A DNA stretch of 64,000 bases from Paracoccaceae bacterium (GTDB lineage: Bacteria; Pseudomonadota; Alphaproteobacteria; Rhodobacterales; Rhodobacteraceae): NCBI GenBank assembly GCA_030148225.1, contig JASBTX010000002.1, forward strand, positions 62,001-126,000, written 5' to 3'. Numbering within the stretch: position 1 is the stretch's first letter; each line of letters begins with the position of its first letter. Below are positions 23,542 through 31,806 of the stretch, piece after piece. The translations under genes were made by a program, and so were the position numbers. The notes under the pieces are model-generated. The model had not been told where the DNA came from. It searched no databases and saw nothing but the letters and a program-made list of their open reading frames with translations.

Positions 23542-24896
23542 TGGAACGCGACCTCGCCCTTCTGGCACCGGAACTGACGCTGGCCGCTACCGCGATGCTG
23601 ATGATCATTGCGGAGATGTTTCGTGCTGCCCGTGTGGTCCTGGCCATCGGTCTGGCCGGACTTGCTGCAGCGACCCTGCTGACGCTGCCGATGCTGAGCG
23701 TTGACGCCACCGTCTTTGGCGGCACCTACCGGATCGACCTGATCTCGGGTTGGGCCAAGCTGATCCTGCTGCCTGGCACGGCGCTGTCCATGCTGCTCGT
23801 CCGGGCCGAGATTGCTGGCCGCCCGCGCGAAGGCAGCGTGCAGGCCCTCGTCGTACTCGTGACCCTGGGTGCGCTGATGCTGTCGGGCGCGGGCGACATG
23901 ATGGTCGTGGTGATCGGCGTCGTGCTGACCGGTCTGGGTTCTTTCGCGCTTGTGGCCTGGCCGCGCGACGATGCGGCCACCGAGGCGGCGATGAAATACC
24001 TCGTCTTCGGCGCGGTGACCGGTTCGGTGATGATCTACGGACTGACCTTCTGGTTCGGCGGCGCGGGATCCACGCTGTTTTCGGAACTGGGCCAACTCCG
24101 GGGCCAGACGTTTGTGACCATCGCCGGGCTGATCGCCATCATCGTCGGGCTGGGATACAAGGGATCGCTCGTACCATTTCATTTCTGGGCGCCGGACGCC
24201 TATCAGGGTGCGCCCGTGTCGATCGCGGCCTACCTGTCCGTTATCACCAAGGCTGCGGCCTTCTTTGCCTTCGCGCAGGTCCTGCGGGACCTGCCGCGCG
24301 ACGGCGGCTGGCCCCTTGGTTTGGCGCTGATCTCGGCGGCGACGATGACCTACGGTTATCTCGCCGCGCTGGTGCAGACCAACCTCGTGCGCCTCATCGC
24401 TTATTCCTCGGTCGCACAGTCGGGATATTTCCTGATGGGCGTCGTGGCCCTCGGGGTCAGCGGATTTGCCGTTCCCGCCATCGTGGTCTTCGCGGCGGCC
24501 TATGTGGCGATGAACCTGGGCGCCTTCGCGGTGGTGATGGTTGCCGGCCGGTCGCTGGAGGACCTGCGAGGGTTGGGCCGGTCCAACCGCTGGCTTGGGG
24601 TGGCGATGGTGGTGTTTGTGTTGTCGCTCACCGGTATCCCGCCACTTTTTGGCTTTGTCGGCAAAGTCTATCTGTTCGTGGCCGCTCTCGAGGCGGGCTT
24701 TCTGTGGCTGGCAGTGATCGGGATCCTGAACTCGGTCCTGGCGCTCGGCGTCTACCTGCGCATGGTGGTGCCGATGTATCGCGACGCCGACGCCGCGCCG
24801 ACAATTGCCACGGCACCGGTGCTTGCCCTTGTCCTGGCGGCCACCGCGGCAGCGACGCTCGGCCTCGGGGTGCTCGCGGGCCTGTTGTTACCCTGA
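23541..24896 (+). CDS. nuoN: NADH-quinone oxidoreductase subunit N-like protein
   Basis: This 451-aa antiporter-like subunit has the NuoN motif YKGSLVPFHFWAPDAYQGAP with Lys207, and Lys237 in VITKAAAFFAF. In helix 5 canonical NuoN has GIELxSL; here the stretch reads VVVIGVVLTGLGS, so the glutamate appears to be replaced by Val128. It is the last gene of the operon. No clear terminator was found after it; the next recognisable sequence is a decayed transposase. Confidence 0.9.
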   Translation: MERDLALLAPELTLAATAMLMIIAEMFRAARVVLAIGLAGLAAATLLTLPMLSVDATVFGGTYRIDLISGWAKLILLPGTALSMLLVRAEIAGRPREGSVQALVVLVTLGALMLSGAGDMMVVVIGVVLTGLGSFALVAWPRDDAATEAAMKYLVFGAVTGSVMIYGLTFWFGGAGSTLFSELGQLRGQTFVTIAGLIAIIVGLGYKGSLVPFHFWAPDAYQGAPVSIAAYLSVITKAAAFFAFAQVLRDLPRDGGWPLGLALISAATMTYGYLAALVQTNLVRLIAYSSVAQSGYFLMGVVALGVSGFAVPAIVVFAAAYVAMNLGAFAVVMVAGRSLEDLRGLGRSNRWLGVAMVVFVLSLTGIPPLFGFVGKVYLFVAALEAGFLWLAVIGILNSVLALGVYLRMVVPMYRDADAAPTIATAPVLALVLAATAAATLGLGVLAGLLLP

Positions 24897-24969
24897 ACCT
24901 GTCTGGAAAACTGCCGCCACTGCATAATCCGATCGCGCCGCCCGGCCCGGTAAAACCATAGTTGTTCAC

Positions 24970-25271
24970 TTAGCCTTCCTGACTCACGAACGACATAGTG
25001 AGTTCGATGGGCCGGCGGCTCTGGTGGCGGTAGACCAGATGCGGGCGCCCGGTGTTGTGGTGGACGAGTCAGGCGTCGAGATCGGCCTTCAGCGCTTCGA
25101 CAGTCTGGTAAAAGTCTCGCGCATCATCACGCGGAAGAACTCGTCCGGGACGGTGCGATTGAAACGCTCCACGAAGCCGTTGGTCTGGAATCTCCGGAAA
25201 ACACGGAGCAGTTCAAACGGCTCTGTCCAGCCGCCTGCCCGCACCGGATAGGTGATTGTTTCGTGGTCCAC
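24970..25271 (-). mobile_element. decayed IS481-type transposase C-terminus
   Basis: The minus strand reads TNGFVERFNRTVPDEFFRVMMRE, the classic end of the IS481/IS3-type DDE catalytic core. A one-base shift at about 25108-25116 is needed to continue with FYQTVEALKADLDA. An in-frame TGA then replaces the expected Trp, followed by LVHHNTGRPHLVYRHQSRRPIEL and the normal stop at 24970. The N-terminal part is missing. No terminal inverted repeats were recognised. The element is dead and marks a past insertion or rearrangement downstream of the complex-I-like operon. Confidence 0.82.
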
Positions 25272-25624
25272 GACCCATTCGCTGCGGAAACGTGCCCCAT
25301 CAACTCAACCCACTACTTCGCATTCATGAATGCTGACCGCAACAGCGTGCGTTCGAAGACCGAAACGAGGGCGATACAACACGAAATCATGCGATCAAAA
25401 CATGAACATGCGCTGCGCAAGCCATCACTCAACCCACTGAAATTAAGCCTTTATCTCCACCATCCATCGCCGGAGAGACGAGGCGCGAGGTGGATCGCAG
25501 GCCGAAGGCAGGTGATTATCACATAGTATGTGGCGGTATAGGTTCGTGGCTCATCACTATTGCGTTCTGCAGGAAAGTCCTCTCCCTGTTCGTCGCCAAC
25601 TCTACGCTGATAAATGCACAAAAT

Positions 25625-25648
25625 TTCCCTGTTACCGTGTTTAGGGAA
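25625..25648. repeat. inverted repeat TTCCCT-N12-AGGGAA
   Basis: Two perfect 6-bp arms with a 12-bp spacer in the AT-rich debris. It resembles the second repeat at 25732-25755. Confidence 0.5.
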
Positions 25649-25731
25649 TTTTCGCGTAAAGCTGTGTCTTTCCATCGAAATTTTTAGATCTAGGCAGCGG
25701 GAAAGCGAAGGAATCAATTCACTTTCCCTGT

Positions 25732-25755
25732 AAATTCTCTGTTATCAGGGAATTT
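25732..25755. repeat. inverted repeat AAATTCTCT-N6-AGGGAATTT
   Basis: Nine-bp arms match at eight positions around a 6-bp spacer. The arms share the AGGGAA core with the repeat at 25625-25648, which suggests copies of one short palindromic element. Confidence 0.5.
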
Positions 25756-26052
25756 CCTACTGAGACTGGCACGCTCGAGACTGCCTGCACAGCCAGCCAC
25801 TTCAATGTTTTCAAGACCGATACGCTTGCCGGGGTTCGCCGGTGTGCATTGATTGTTTGTGGCCCGTGCATCCAGTCAAATGTGGTGAGAACAGGCCTGA
25901 ATTCCTCAATGCACCTGATTGGTAATTCCGTGATACTGGATGTGGGACAAAGGGATCAGGGCGTCCTGATAAGATCGCGCCATTCCTGCCAGAGTGGATG
26001 CAAAGTACGGCACGGGAAAACCGTCCGTGGCATGCGGCACCAGAATGGTGGG

Positions 26053-26310
26053 TCAGTCGATCCCGATATCCGTGGTGCCTTCCCCGCAAAGCAGGCACGC
26101 GATGGCGACGCAAATGCCAACGCACCAGATGGCCACACCGGCCAGAAAATTGCCCAACCGATCCATGAGCAGTTGGGCAAATTTGCCCAATCCGTCAAAT
26201 AAACTCACACCGCTCTCGGTCCAAAGAACCTGCCCGAACATAACAGACGCGCCCAGGCTGCCAAAGACGAGGAGCACGGCGATTGCCCAGAGTTTGTTGG
26301 TTGAGGTCAT
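26053..26310 (-). CDS. small two-helix membrane protein, unknown function
   Basis: This 85-aa protein has two hydrophobic segments, at about residues 5-27 (LWAIAVLLVFGSLGASVMFG) and 50-75 (FLAGVAIWCVGICVAIACLL, with three Cys). A longer in-frame start at 26334 exists; neither start has a strong ribosome-binding site. No family was recognised. Isolated between the insertion debris and the catabolic operon. Confidence 0.5.
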   Translation of the reverse strand: MTSTNKLWAIAVLLVFGSLGASVMFGQVLWTESGVSLFDGLGKFAQLLMDRLGNFLAGVAIWCVGICVAIACLLCGEGTTDIGID

Positions 26311-26543
26311 TTTGCTGCGGCCTTGGTTACGCATGCGATATGCCGCGCAATTGTGGCGCTTTCCTGATCACCATTTCCATGCACCCAGTGCACCTTGCCA
26401 ACCCCTCACCGCCTGCGACGCGCCGTGTTTTCAACCGCGATGGCAATCGATGTGACGGAGATCTCGCGTGCCGGAATTGGAAGGTTTGATGGCCAGCACG
26501 TCTTTGTAGGTTTGCCTTGTCGTTTGTAATAGAAGCCCGCGCA

Positions 26544-27395
26544 TCAACCCCGCCGCTGGAACAGGATCAGCGCCAGTGCCAGAAGCGATGAGCCGAGCAT
26601 CAGGAGGAGCGACACGGCGTTGAGAAGCGGTGTCGAGCCTTCCTTGAGGCGGTCGAACATGGCGATGGTCAGCGGCGCATCCGAGCCCACGAGCATCAGC
26701 GTGGTGTTGAAGTTCTCGAAGCTCATCAGGAAGGCCACGACCAGCGCCCCGATCATGGCGGGCATCAGGAAGGGGATGGTGATGGTCCGCACCGCCGTCA
26801 GCCTGCTGGCACCCAGATTGAGCGCCGCCTCCTCGAGCGAGCGGTCGAATTTCTGCAGCCGCGCCGAAATGACCAGCGTGGCGATGGTGGCGATAAAGGA
26901 AAACTGCCCGAGGATGACAAGGACGAGACCGGGGCGCAGGGCCTGGATATCCATATTGGCAATGTCCCACATGCCGTTTGCGACCGTCGAGGAGAACACG
27001 AGGATCGAGATACCCAGCACGATACCCGGAATGACCAGCGGCAAAAGCATCAGCACATAGAGCACGCCCTTGCCGCGAAAGCTGAACCGGTTGAAGAGAA
27101 AGGCGTTCGAGGTGCCCACGGCAACAGACAGGAGCCCCACGAACAGGGCAACAAAGGCCGAAGTGCCCACCGCGCGGATGATGGGCCGTTCATAGAACAC
27201 ACCGATCATCGGGCGGCTGTCACCAAAAAACCAGTTCCATGTGAACCCCTCCCACGGGAGCGACGGAAACTGGCTGTCGTTGAAGGCGAAAACGGCCACC
27301 ACCGCCAGCGGCAGCGCGAGGTAGAGGAAAAAGAGCGCCACATAGGTGCCGTAGAAAAAGCGCAGGGCACGTGGCTGTGGGATTGTCGGGATCAT
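26544..27395 (-). CDS. ABC transporter permease, spermidine/putrescine type (PotC-like)
   Basis: This 283-aa inner-membrane protein has six helices and the permease EAA-type loop SLEEAALNLGASRLTAVRTITIP (about residues 186-208), which docks the ATPase. It ends with QRRG. It is the last gene of an eleven-gene minus-strand operon and follows its partner permease by 13 bp. The substrate class is read from the PotA/B/C/D-like set; amines or similar cations are likely. Confidence 0.9.
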   Translation of the reverse strand: MIPTIPQPRALRFFYGTYVALFFLYLALPLAVVAVFAFNDSQFPSLPWEGFTWNWFFGDSRPMIGVFYERPIIRAVGTSAFVALFVGLLSVAVGTSNAFLFNRFSFRGKGVLYVLMLLPLVIPGIVLGISILVFSSTVANGMWDIANMDIQALRPGLVLVILGQFSFIATIATLVISARLQKFDRSLEEAALNLGASRLTAVRTITIPFLMPAMIGALVVAFLMSFENFNTTLMLVGSDAPLTIAMFDRLKEGSTPLLNAVSLLLMLGSSLLALALILFQRRG

Positions 27396-27408
27396 CGCGC
27401 CACCTCGG

Positions 27409-28266
27409 TCAGGCCATCGTCTCTTCCAGCGATTGCCGGGTCAGCTTGAGCATCGACCAGACGATCACCGACGACAGGATCAGGAGCATGAAGCCAAAGG
27501 CGGCGCCCAGCTCCCAGTTGAAGCGGACGATGAACTGATTGTAGATCATCTCGGTGAACCAGAGGCTGTCCTTGCCGCCCAGCATGGTCGGGGTCAGGTA
27601 ATTCCCGAGGCTGAGCATGAAGACCACGATCGAGCCCGAGACGATGCCCGGCGCGGCGTGGGGGATGATGATCTCGCGCAGAACGGAAAAGCCGTTTCCG
27701 CCCAGATCGTAGCCCGCCTCGATCACGCTGTCATCGAGGCTCTCGAGCGTGGTGACCAGCGGCACGACCATGAACAGCATCGAGGTATAGACCAGCCCGA
27801 TCATGATGGCGGCATCATTATAGAGCATCTCGACCGGCTGATCGGCCAGCCCCGTCCATTGCAGAAGGTTCGACACCAGCCCGGTTTCCCTGAGCAGGAT
27901 CATCCAGCCGAAGGTGCGCACCAGTTCCGAGACGTAGAACGGGATGAGGCAGAGCACGAACAGCACCTGCTGCAACCGTCCCCGGACGATCTTGGCGATA
28001 TAGAGCGAGACCGGAAAGGCGATCAGCAACGTGATGATTGTGGCCAGCACCGACATGACGGCGGTGCGCACGAATGTCCGGATATAGAGCGGTTCGGTAA
28101 AGAAGGTCAGGTAATTGGCAAAGCTGGTCTCATATTGGCGCACGCCAACCCGTTCGCGCATCGAGACGAGGAACATGTCGATATGCGGAATGACGATGAG
28201 AAGCGCCAGCCAGAGGACCAGCGGCGTCAGCAGCAGGAAAAAGCCGATCCGGGCGCCGCTGTGCAT
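27409..28266 (-). CDS. ABC transporter permease, spermidine/putrescine type (PotB-like)
   Basis: This 285-aa six-helix permease carries the coupling loop VIEAGYDLGGNGFSVLREIIIP. The start is the ATG at 28266, which overlaps the stop of the ATPase gene (TGATG); an upstream in-frame start would lie inside that gene. It forms a heterodimeric channel with the downstream permease. Confidence 0.9.
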   Translation of the reverse strand: MHSGARIGFFLLLTPLVLWLALLIVIPHIDMFLVSMRERVGVRQYETSFANYLTFFTEPLYIRTFVRTAVMSVLATIITLLIAFPVSLYIAKIVRGRLQQVLFVLCLIPFYVSELVRTFGWMILLRETGLVSNLLQWTGLADQPVEMLYNDAAIMIGLVYTSMLFMVVPLVTTLESLDDSVIEAGYDLGGNGFSVLREIIIPHAAPGIVSGSIVVFMLSLGNYLTPTMLGGKDSLWFTEMIYNQFIVRFNWELGAAFGFMLLILSSVIVWSMLKLTRQSLEETMA

Positions 28267-29366
28267 CAGTCCGCTCCTGCCGCAAAACAATTGCCCTGCG
28301 CGCCGGACCAGCCGATCTGCACTTCGTCGCCACGCGCAAGCGACGCGTATTCGCCCGATTGGGGCAGGTTGACCTCGATCTCTTCGTTGGCGGCGGCATC
28401 GCGCACCAGAATGCGGCTGGCAGCACCGTTGAAAAGCAGGCTGGTCACCCTGCCCGTGATCCGGTTGTCGAAATCTTCGAAATTGGAGGCATCACGCGCA
28501 AGGCGGATGGCCTCGGGCCGGACGAATATTTCGGCGCTGTCTCCCGCCTTGAGGCCACGCCCATGGGTCGCGCCGCGCATCAGCATGCCCGTATCGGTGC
28601 GCATCTCCAACTCGTCCCCCATCACCCGTTCAATCCTGCCCCGCCAGCGGTTGCTCTCGCCGATGAACCCGGCGACAAAGGCGGTTTCGGGGCGATAATA
28701 GAGATCCTGACCGGTGCCGGTCTGTTCGAACCGGCCTTCGTTCATCACCGCGATCTGGTCCGACATCACAAGCGCTTCGGACTGGTCATGGGTGATGTAG
28801 ATGAAAGTGGTGTCAAAAGCCGCCTGAAGCGATTTCAGCTCGATCTTCATGTGCTCGCGCAGTTTCAGATCCAGCGCGCCCAGCGGTTCATCAAGCAACA
28901 AGACATCGGGTTCCATGACCATGCAGCGGGCGATGGCCACGCGCTGTTTCTGACCACCTGAAAGCTCGTTAATCTTGCGGTTGCCGATCCCCGGCAGGCC
29001 GATGCGTTCCAATGCCTCTTCAACCTTGCGCGCGATCTCGGCCCTTGGCATTTTGCGCCGCCGCAGCCCATAGCCGATATTGTCGGCGATATTCATCATC
29101 GGGAAGAGCGCGAGGTGCTGGAAGACCATGTTCACGGGGCGCTTGTTCGGCGGGACGTTCAGAACAGATTTGCCCTTGATCTCGATATCGCCCGAGCTTG
29201 GGTCCAGAAATCCGGCGATCATGCGCATGATGGTGGTCTTGCCGCATCCCGACGGGCCGAGGATCGAAAAGAACGAGCCTGCGGGCACCGCGAAGGATAC
29301 GTCGTCCACCGCGGTAAAATCGCCGAACCGTTTGGTCAGGCGGATGGATTCAAGATCGGGCGTCAT
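28266..29366 (-). CDS. ABC transporter ATPase, spermidine/putrescine type (PotA-like)
   Basis: This 366-aa ATPase has Walker A GPSGCGKTT near residue 37, the signature LSGGQKQRVAIAR near 137, Walker B VLLLDEPLGALD near 155 and the switch His in ITHDQSEA. A C-terminal TOBE-type domain follows. The ATG at 29366 starts directly with the conserved N-terminus (LTKRFGDFTAVDDVSF). It lies 69 bp after the binding-protein gene. Confidence 0.94.
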   Translation of the reverse strand: MTPDLESIRLTKRFGDFTAVDDVSFAVPAGSFFSILGPSGCGKTTIMRMIAGFLDPSSGDIEIKGKSVLNVPPNKRPVNMVFQHLALFPMMNIADNIGYGLRRRKMPRAEIARKVEEALERIGLPGIGNRKINELSGGQKQRVAIARCMVMEPDVLLLDEPLGALDLKLREHMKIELKSLQAAFDTTFIYITHDQSEALVMSDQIAVMNEGRFEQTGTGQDLYYRPETAFVAGFIGESNRWRGRIERVMGDELEMRTDTGMLMRGATHGRGLKAGDSAEIFVRPEAIRLARDASNFEDFDNRITGRVTSLLFNGAASRILVRDAAANEEIEVNLPQSGEYASLARGDEVQIGWSGAQGNCFAAGAD

Positions 29367-29435
29367 GGGATCCCCGGCAGGTAAATGGGTGTGGCACCCG
29401 CATTTTGCGGATGCCAGCATGTTCTCACGGTGTGC

Positions 29436-30506
29436 TTATTGCGCGGCTTTTACGCGATCAAGCACGCCGCCTTCAATCGCTTCCAGCCCGGCGGGCACGG
29501 GTGGATACCATTTGATATTGTCCACGGCTTCGGGTGGAAAGCTTGCCTGATAGCGTGCCTTGAGCGCATCCTCGGCAAAGGCGTCCGCGCCTTGCGAAGC
29601 GGTAAAGTTCCCGGCGGCGGCCGTGATCCGGGCCGCGATTTCGGGACGCATCACAAAGTTGATCCAGGCATAGGCCGCATCATCGGCCTGCCCCTTGGCG
29701 GGCAGCACGAAGGTATCGATCCAGCCCAGCGCGCCGGATGCGGGCGCCACGAAGGTGATGTCGGGATTGTCGGCGTTCAGTTTCCAGCCGCCGGTGTCCC
29801 AGGCCATCGAGGCGACAACCTCGCCCGAACGCACAAGGCCCATCAACTCGTCACCGCCACCCCAATAGGTTTTGACGTTAGCCTTACAATCGATCAGCTT
29901 GGCCTCGACCTTGGACATCATCTCGCTATAGGCATCGGCGTCGCCATAGGCCGCAAACGGGTCCATCCCCATGGCAAAGGCAAAGCCGATCAGGGTCGGG
30001 CGTTTCAGGCGGTAAGAGACCTTGCCCGCAACCGCAGGATCGCAAAGGTCGGTATAGTCCTTGACCGTGTCAGCCGCCATTGCGGTGTTCATGACCAGCC
30101 CCGACGTGCCCCAGACATGCGGGACGCCGTAGACCTCGCCTTCGACGGTGGTGTTGCCCATCGTCGCCTCGAGCATCGACTGGATGAACTGGCCCTTGTC
30201 GATCTTGGACATGTCGATCGGTTTATAGATGCCAAATTCGAGCTGGGGTCCGGTGATCCGGTCCTGGCTGGGCTGGGCAAGGTCGAAACCGCCGCCACCC
30301 GTGGCGCGCAGCTTGGCGATCATTTCTTCGTTGTTGGATTTCGTCACCTCGACCGTGTAGCCGGTTTCGGCCTCGAAAAGTTCGATGACATCTTCGGGCG
30401 CATAGCCACCCCATGTCAGCAGGCGCAATGTCTCTGCGTTCGCCGCAGAGACAAACCCGGCAACGGCCAGGCTTACTGCGGTAAGCATCACAGTTTGTTT
30501 TTTCAT
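29436..30506 (-). CDS. periplasmic substrate-binding protein, spermidine/putrescine type (PotD-like)
   Basis: This 356-aa protein has a signal peptide (residues 1-24, ending SAANA) and the PotD-like start ETLRLLTWGGYAPEDVIELFEAETG. It delivers ligand to the PotABC-like transporter encoded downstream. A 154-bp gap with a hairpin separates it from the dehydrogenase gene upstream. The ligand is unproven; the operon suggests an amine, amino alcohol or derivative. Confidence 0.9.
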   Translation of the reverse strand: MKKQTVMLTAVSLAVAGFVSAANAETLRLLTWGGYAPEDVIELFEAETGYTVEVTKSNNEEMIAKLRATGGGGFDLAQPSQDRITGPQLEFGIYKPIDMSKIDKGQFIQSMLEATMGNTTVEGEVYGVPHVWGTSGLVMNTAMAADTVKDYTDLCDPAVAGKVSYRLKRPTLIGFAFAMGMDPFAAYGDADAYSEMMSKVEAKLIDCKANVKTYWGGGDELMGLVRSGEVVASMAWDTGGWKLNADNPDITFVAPASGALGWIDTFVLPAKGQADDAAYAWINFVMRPEIAARITAAAGNFTASQGADAFAEDALKARYQASFPPEAVDNIKWYPPVPAGLEAIEGGVLDRVKAAQ

Positions 30507-30558
30507 CGGATCTTTCCTCTCAGATGTTAACCTTATTTCTCTGCTCGATTGCTGGCAG

Positions 30559-30583
30559 CCTGAACGTTGATTGCGTGTTCAGG
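30559..30583 (-). promoter_or_regulatory. hairpin between the alcohol dehydrogenase and binding-protein genes
   Basis: CCTGAAC and GTTCAGG form a perfect 7-bp stem around an 11-base loop. No T-run follows on the minus strand, so it is more likely an mRNA processing or partial attenuation site than a full terminator. Confidence 0.4.
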
Positions 30584-30660
30584 ATTATGCTCGCCTTTGC
30601 GGGGCGTTTGGCCTCCGCGCACCAGCCTCATTTCTCTTTGGAAACGTGATGACCCGTCCA

Positions 30661-31806
30661 TTATAGCACCAACCGGAACAGGGGCCGAATGTTGTTTTCG
30701 TCCAGCGCAACCGGATTGCCGCCACAGCTCGGGTCGGCCAGCGCCCCGGCAATCAGGCGATCCATATCCGGGTTCGTCACGCCCAGATCGGACATGCGCG
30801 CGGGGATGCCCAGCGCGGCGTTGAAATCATCCACGAAGGCGCAGAAACCGTCAAACCCGCCGGGAATGCCCAGATAGCCCGCAACCGCGTCAAAACGGGC
30901 TTCGATGGCGGGGCGGTTGAATTGCAGCACAGCAGGCATGCAGATTGCATTGGTCGTGCCGTGATGGGTATGATGCATCGCACCGATCGGGTGGCTCATC
31001 GCGTGGATCGCACCCAGACCTTTCTGGAATGCCGTCGCCCCCATCGCGGCGGCGGACATCATGTTCGCGCGTGCCTCGATATCGGTGCCATCGGCATAAG
31101 CGCGTGGCAGATTGTCGATCACCAGCCGCATGCCTTCGATGGCGATGCCCTGGCTCATCGGGTGGTAATGCGGGCTGGAAAAGGCCTCGACGCAATGGGC
31201 AAAGGCATCAAGGCCGGTGCCTGCGGTGATCATGGGTGGCATGCCGACGGTCAGTTCCGGATCGCAGATCACCACCGAGGGCAGCACCTTGGGATGAAAG
31301 ATGATCTTTTTCTCCTGCGTTTCGGAATTGGTGATGACCGAGGCGCGGCCCACCTCCGATCCCGTGCCCGCTGTTGTCGGCACCGCGACGATGGGTGCGA
31401 TGGCAGCCGCATCGGCGCGCGTCCACCAGTCGCCCACATCCTCGAAATCCCAGACCGGGCGCGTCTGGCCCGCCATGAACGCCACCATCTTGCCCAGATC
31501 GAGGCCCGAGCCGCCGCCAAAGGCGATCACGCCGTCATGGCCCCCTGCCCTGTAGGCAGCGATACCGGCATCGAGGTTTTTCTCGTTGGGGTTCGGATCA
31601 ACCTCTGAAAACATCGCGCGGCCAAGGCCGGCAGCATCCATGATATCCAGCGTGGCCGCCGTGACGGGCAATGAGGCAAGCCCCTTGTCGGTCACCAGAA
31701 GCGGCCGTGAGATACCGGCGCTTGTGCAGGCATCGGCCAGTTCGGTGATCCGGCCTGCGCCGAATTTGATTGCGGTGGGATAAGACCAGTTTCCAACAAG
31801 GCTCAT
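30661..31806 (-). CDS. iron-containing alcohol dehydrogenase
   Basis: This 381-aa NAD(P)-dependent enzyme belongs to the group III (iron) alcohol dehydrogenases. The cofactor loop GGGSGLDLGK lies near residue 97, and the metal ligands are visible in LDAFAHCVEAF (Asp and His), HAMSHPIGA and HHTHHGTTNA. It overlaps the aldehyde dehydrogenase gene by 4 bp, so it probably makes the aldehyde that the neighbour oxidises. The substrate would be an alcohol from the imported compound, for instance a gamma-glutamyl amino alcohol. Confidence 0.93.
   Translation of the reverse strand: MSLVGNWSYPTAIKFGAGRITELADACTSAGISRPLLVTDKGLASLPVTAATLDIMDAAGLGRAMFSEVDPNPNEKNLDAGIAAYRAGGHDGVIAFGGGSGLDLGKMVAFMAGQTRPVWDFEDVGDWWTRADAAAIAPIVAVPTTAGTGSEVGRASVITNSETQEKKIIFHPKVLPSVVICDPELTVGMPPMITAGTGLDAFAHCVEAFSSPHYHPMSQGIAIEGMRLVIDNLPRAYADGTDIEARANMMSAAAMGATAFQKGLGAIHAMSHPIGAMHHTHHGTTNAICMPAVLQFNRPAIEARFDAVAGYLGIPGGFDGFCAFVDDFNAALGIPARMSDLGVTNPDMDRLIAGALADPSCGGNPVALDENNIRPLFRLVL

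Larger units (their letters stand above)
25272..26052. other. 781-bp non-coding stretch, AT-richer than flanks
   Basis: No convincing gene was found. Short frames exist but lack ribosome-binding sites, family motifs and Rhodobacterales-like codon use. The part from about 25500 to 25760 is notably AT-rich and contains two related inverted repeats built on the sequence TTCCCT/AGGGAA. Together with the transposase relic beside it, it looks like insertion-sequence debris. Confidence 0.55.

Noticed and set aside
16054-24896. Ordinary respiratory NADH dehydrogenase (complex I)
   Set aside because: NuoE, F, G, I and C are missing, the NuoB-like domain has no cluster ligands, and the quinone motifs are lost.
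23750-24961. 403-codon plus-strand frame inside the nuoN-like gene
   Set aside because: Arg/Gly-rich shadow; the NuoN frame has membrane helices and conserved lysines.
25451-25717. 88-codon minus-strand frame in the AT-rich stretch
   Set aside because: No ribosome-binding site or family similarity, and it spans one of the inverted repeats, so it is probably insertion debris.
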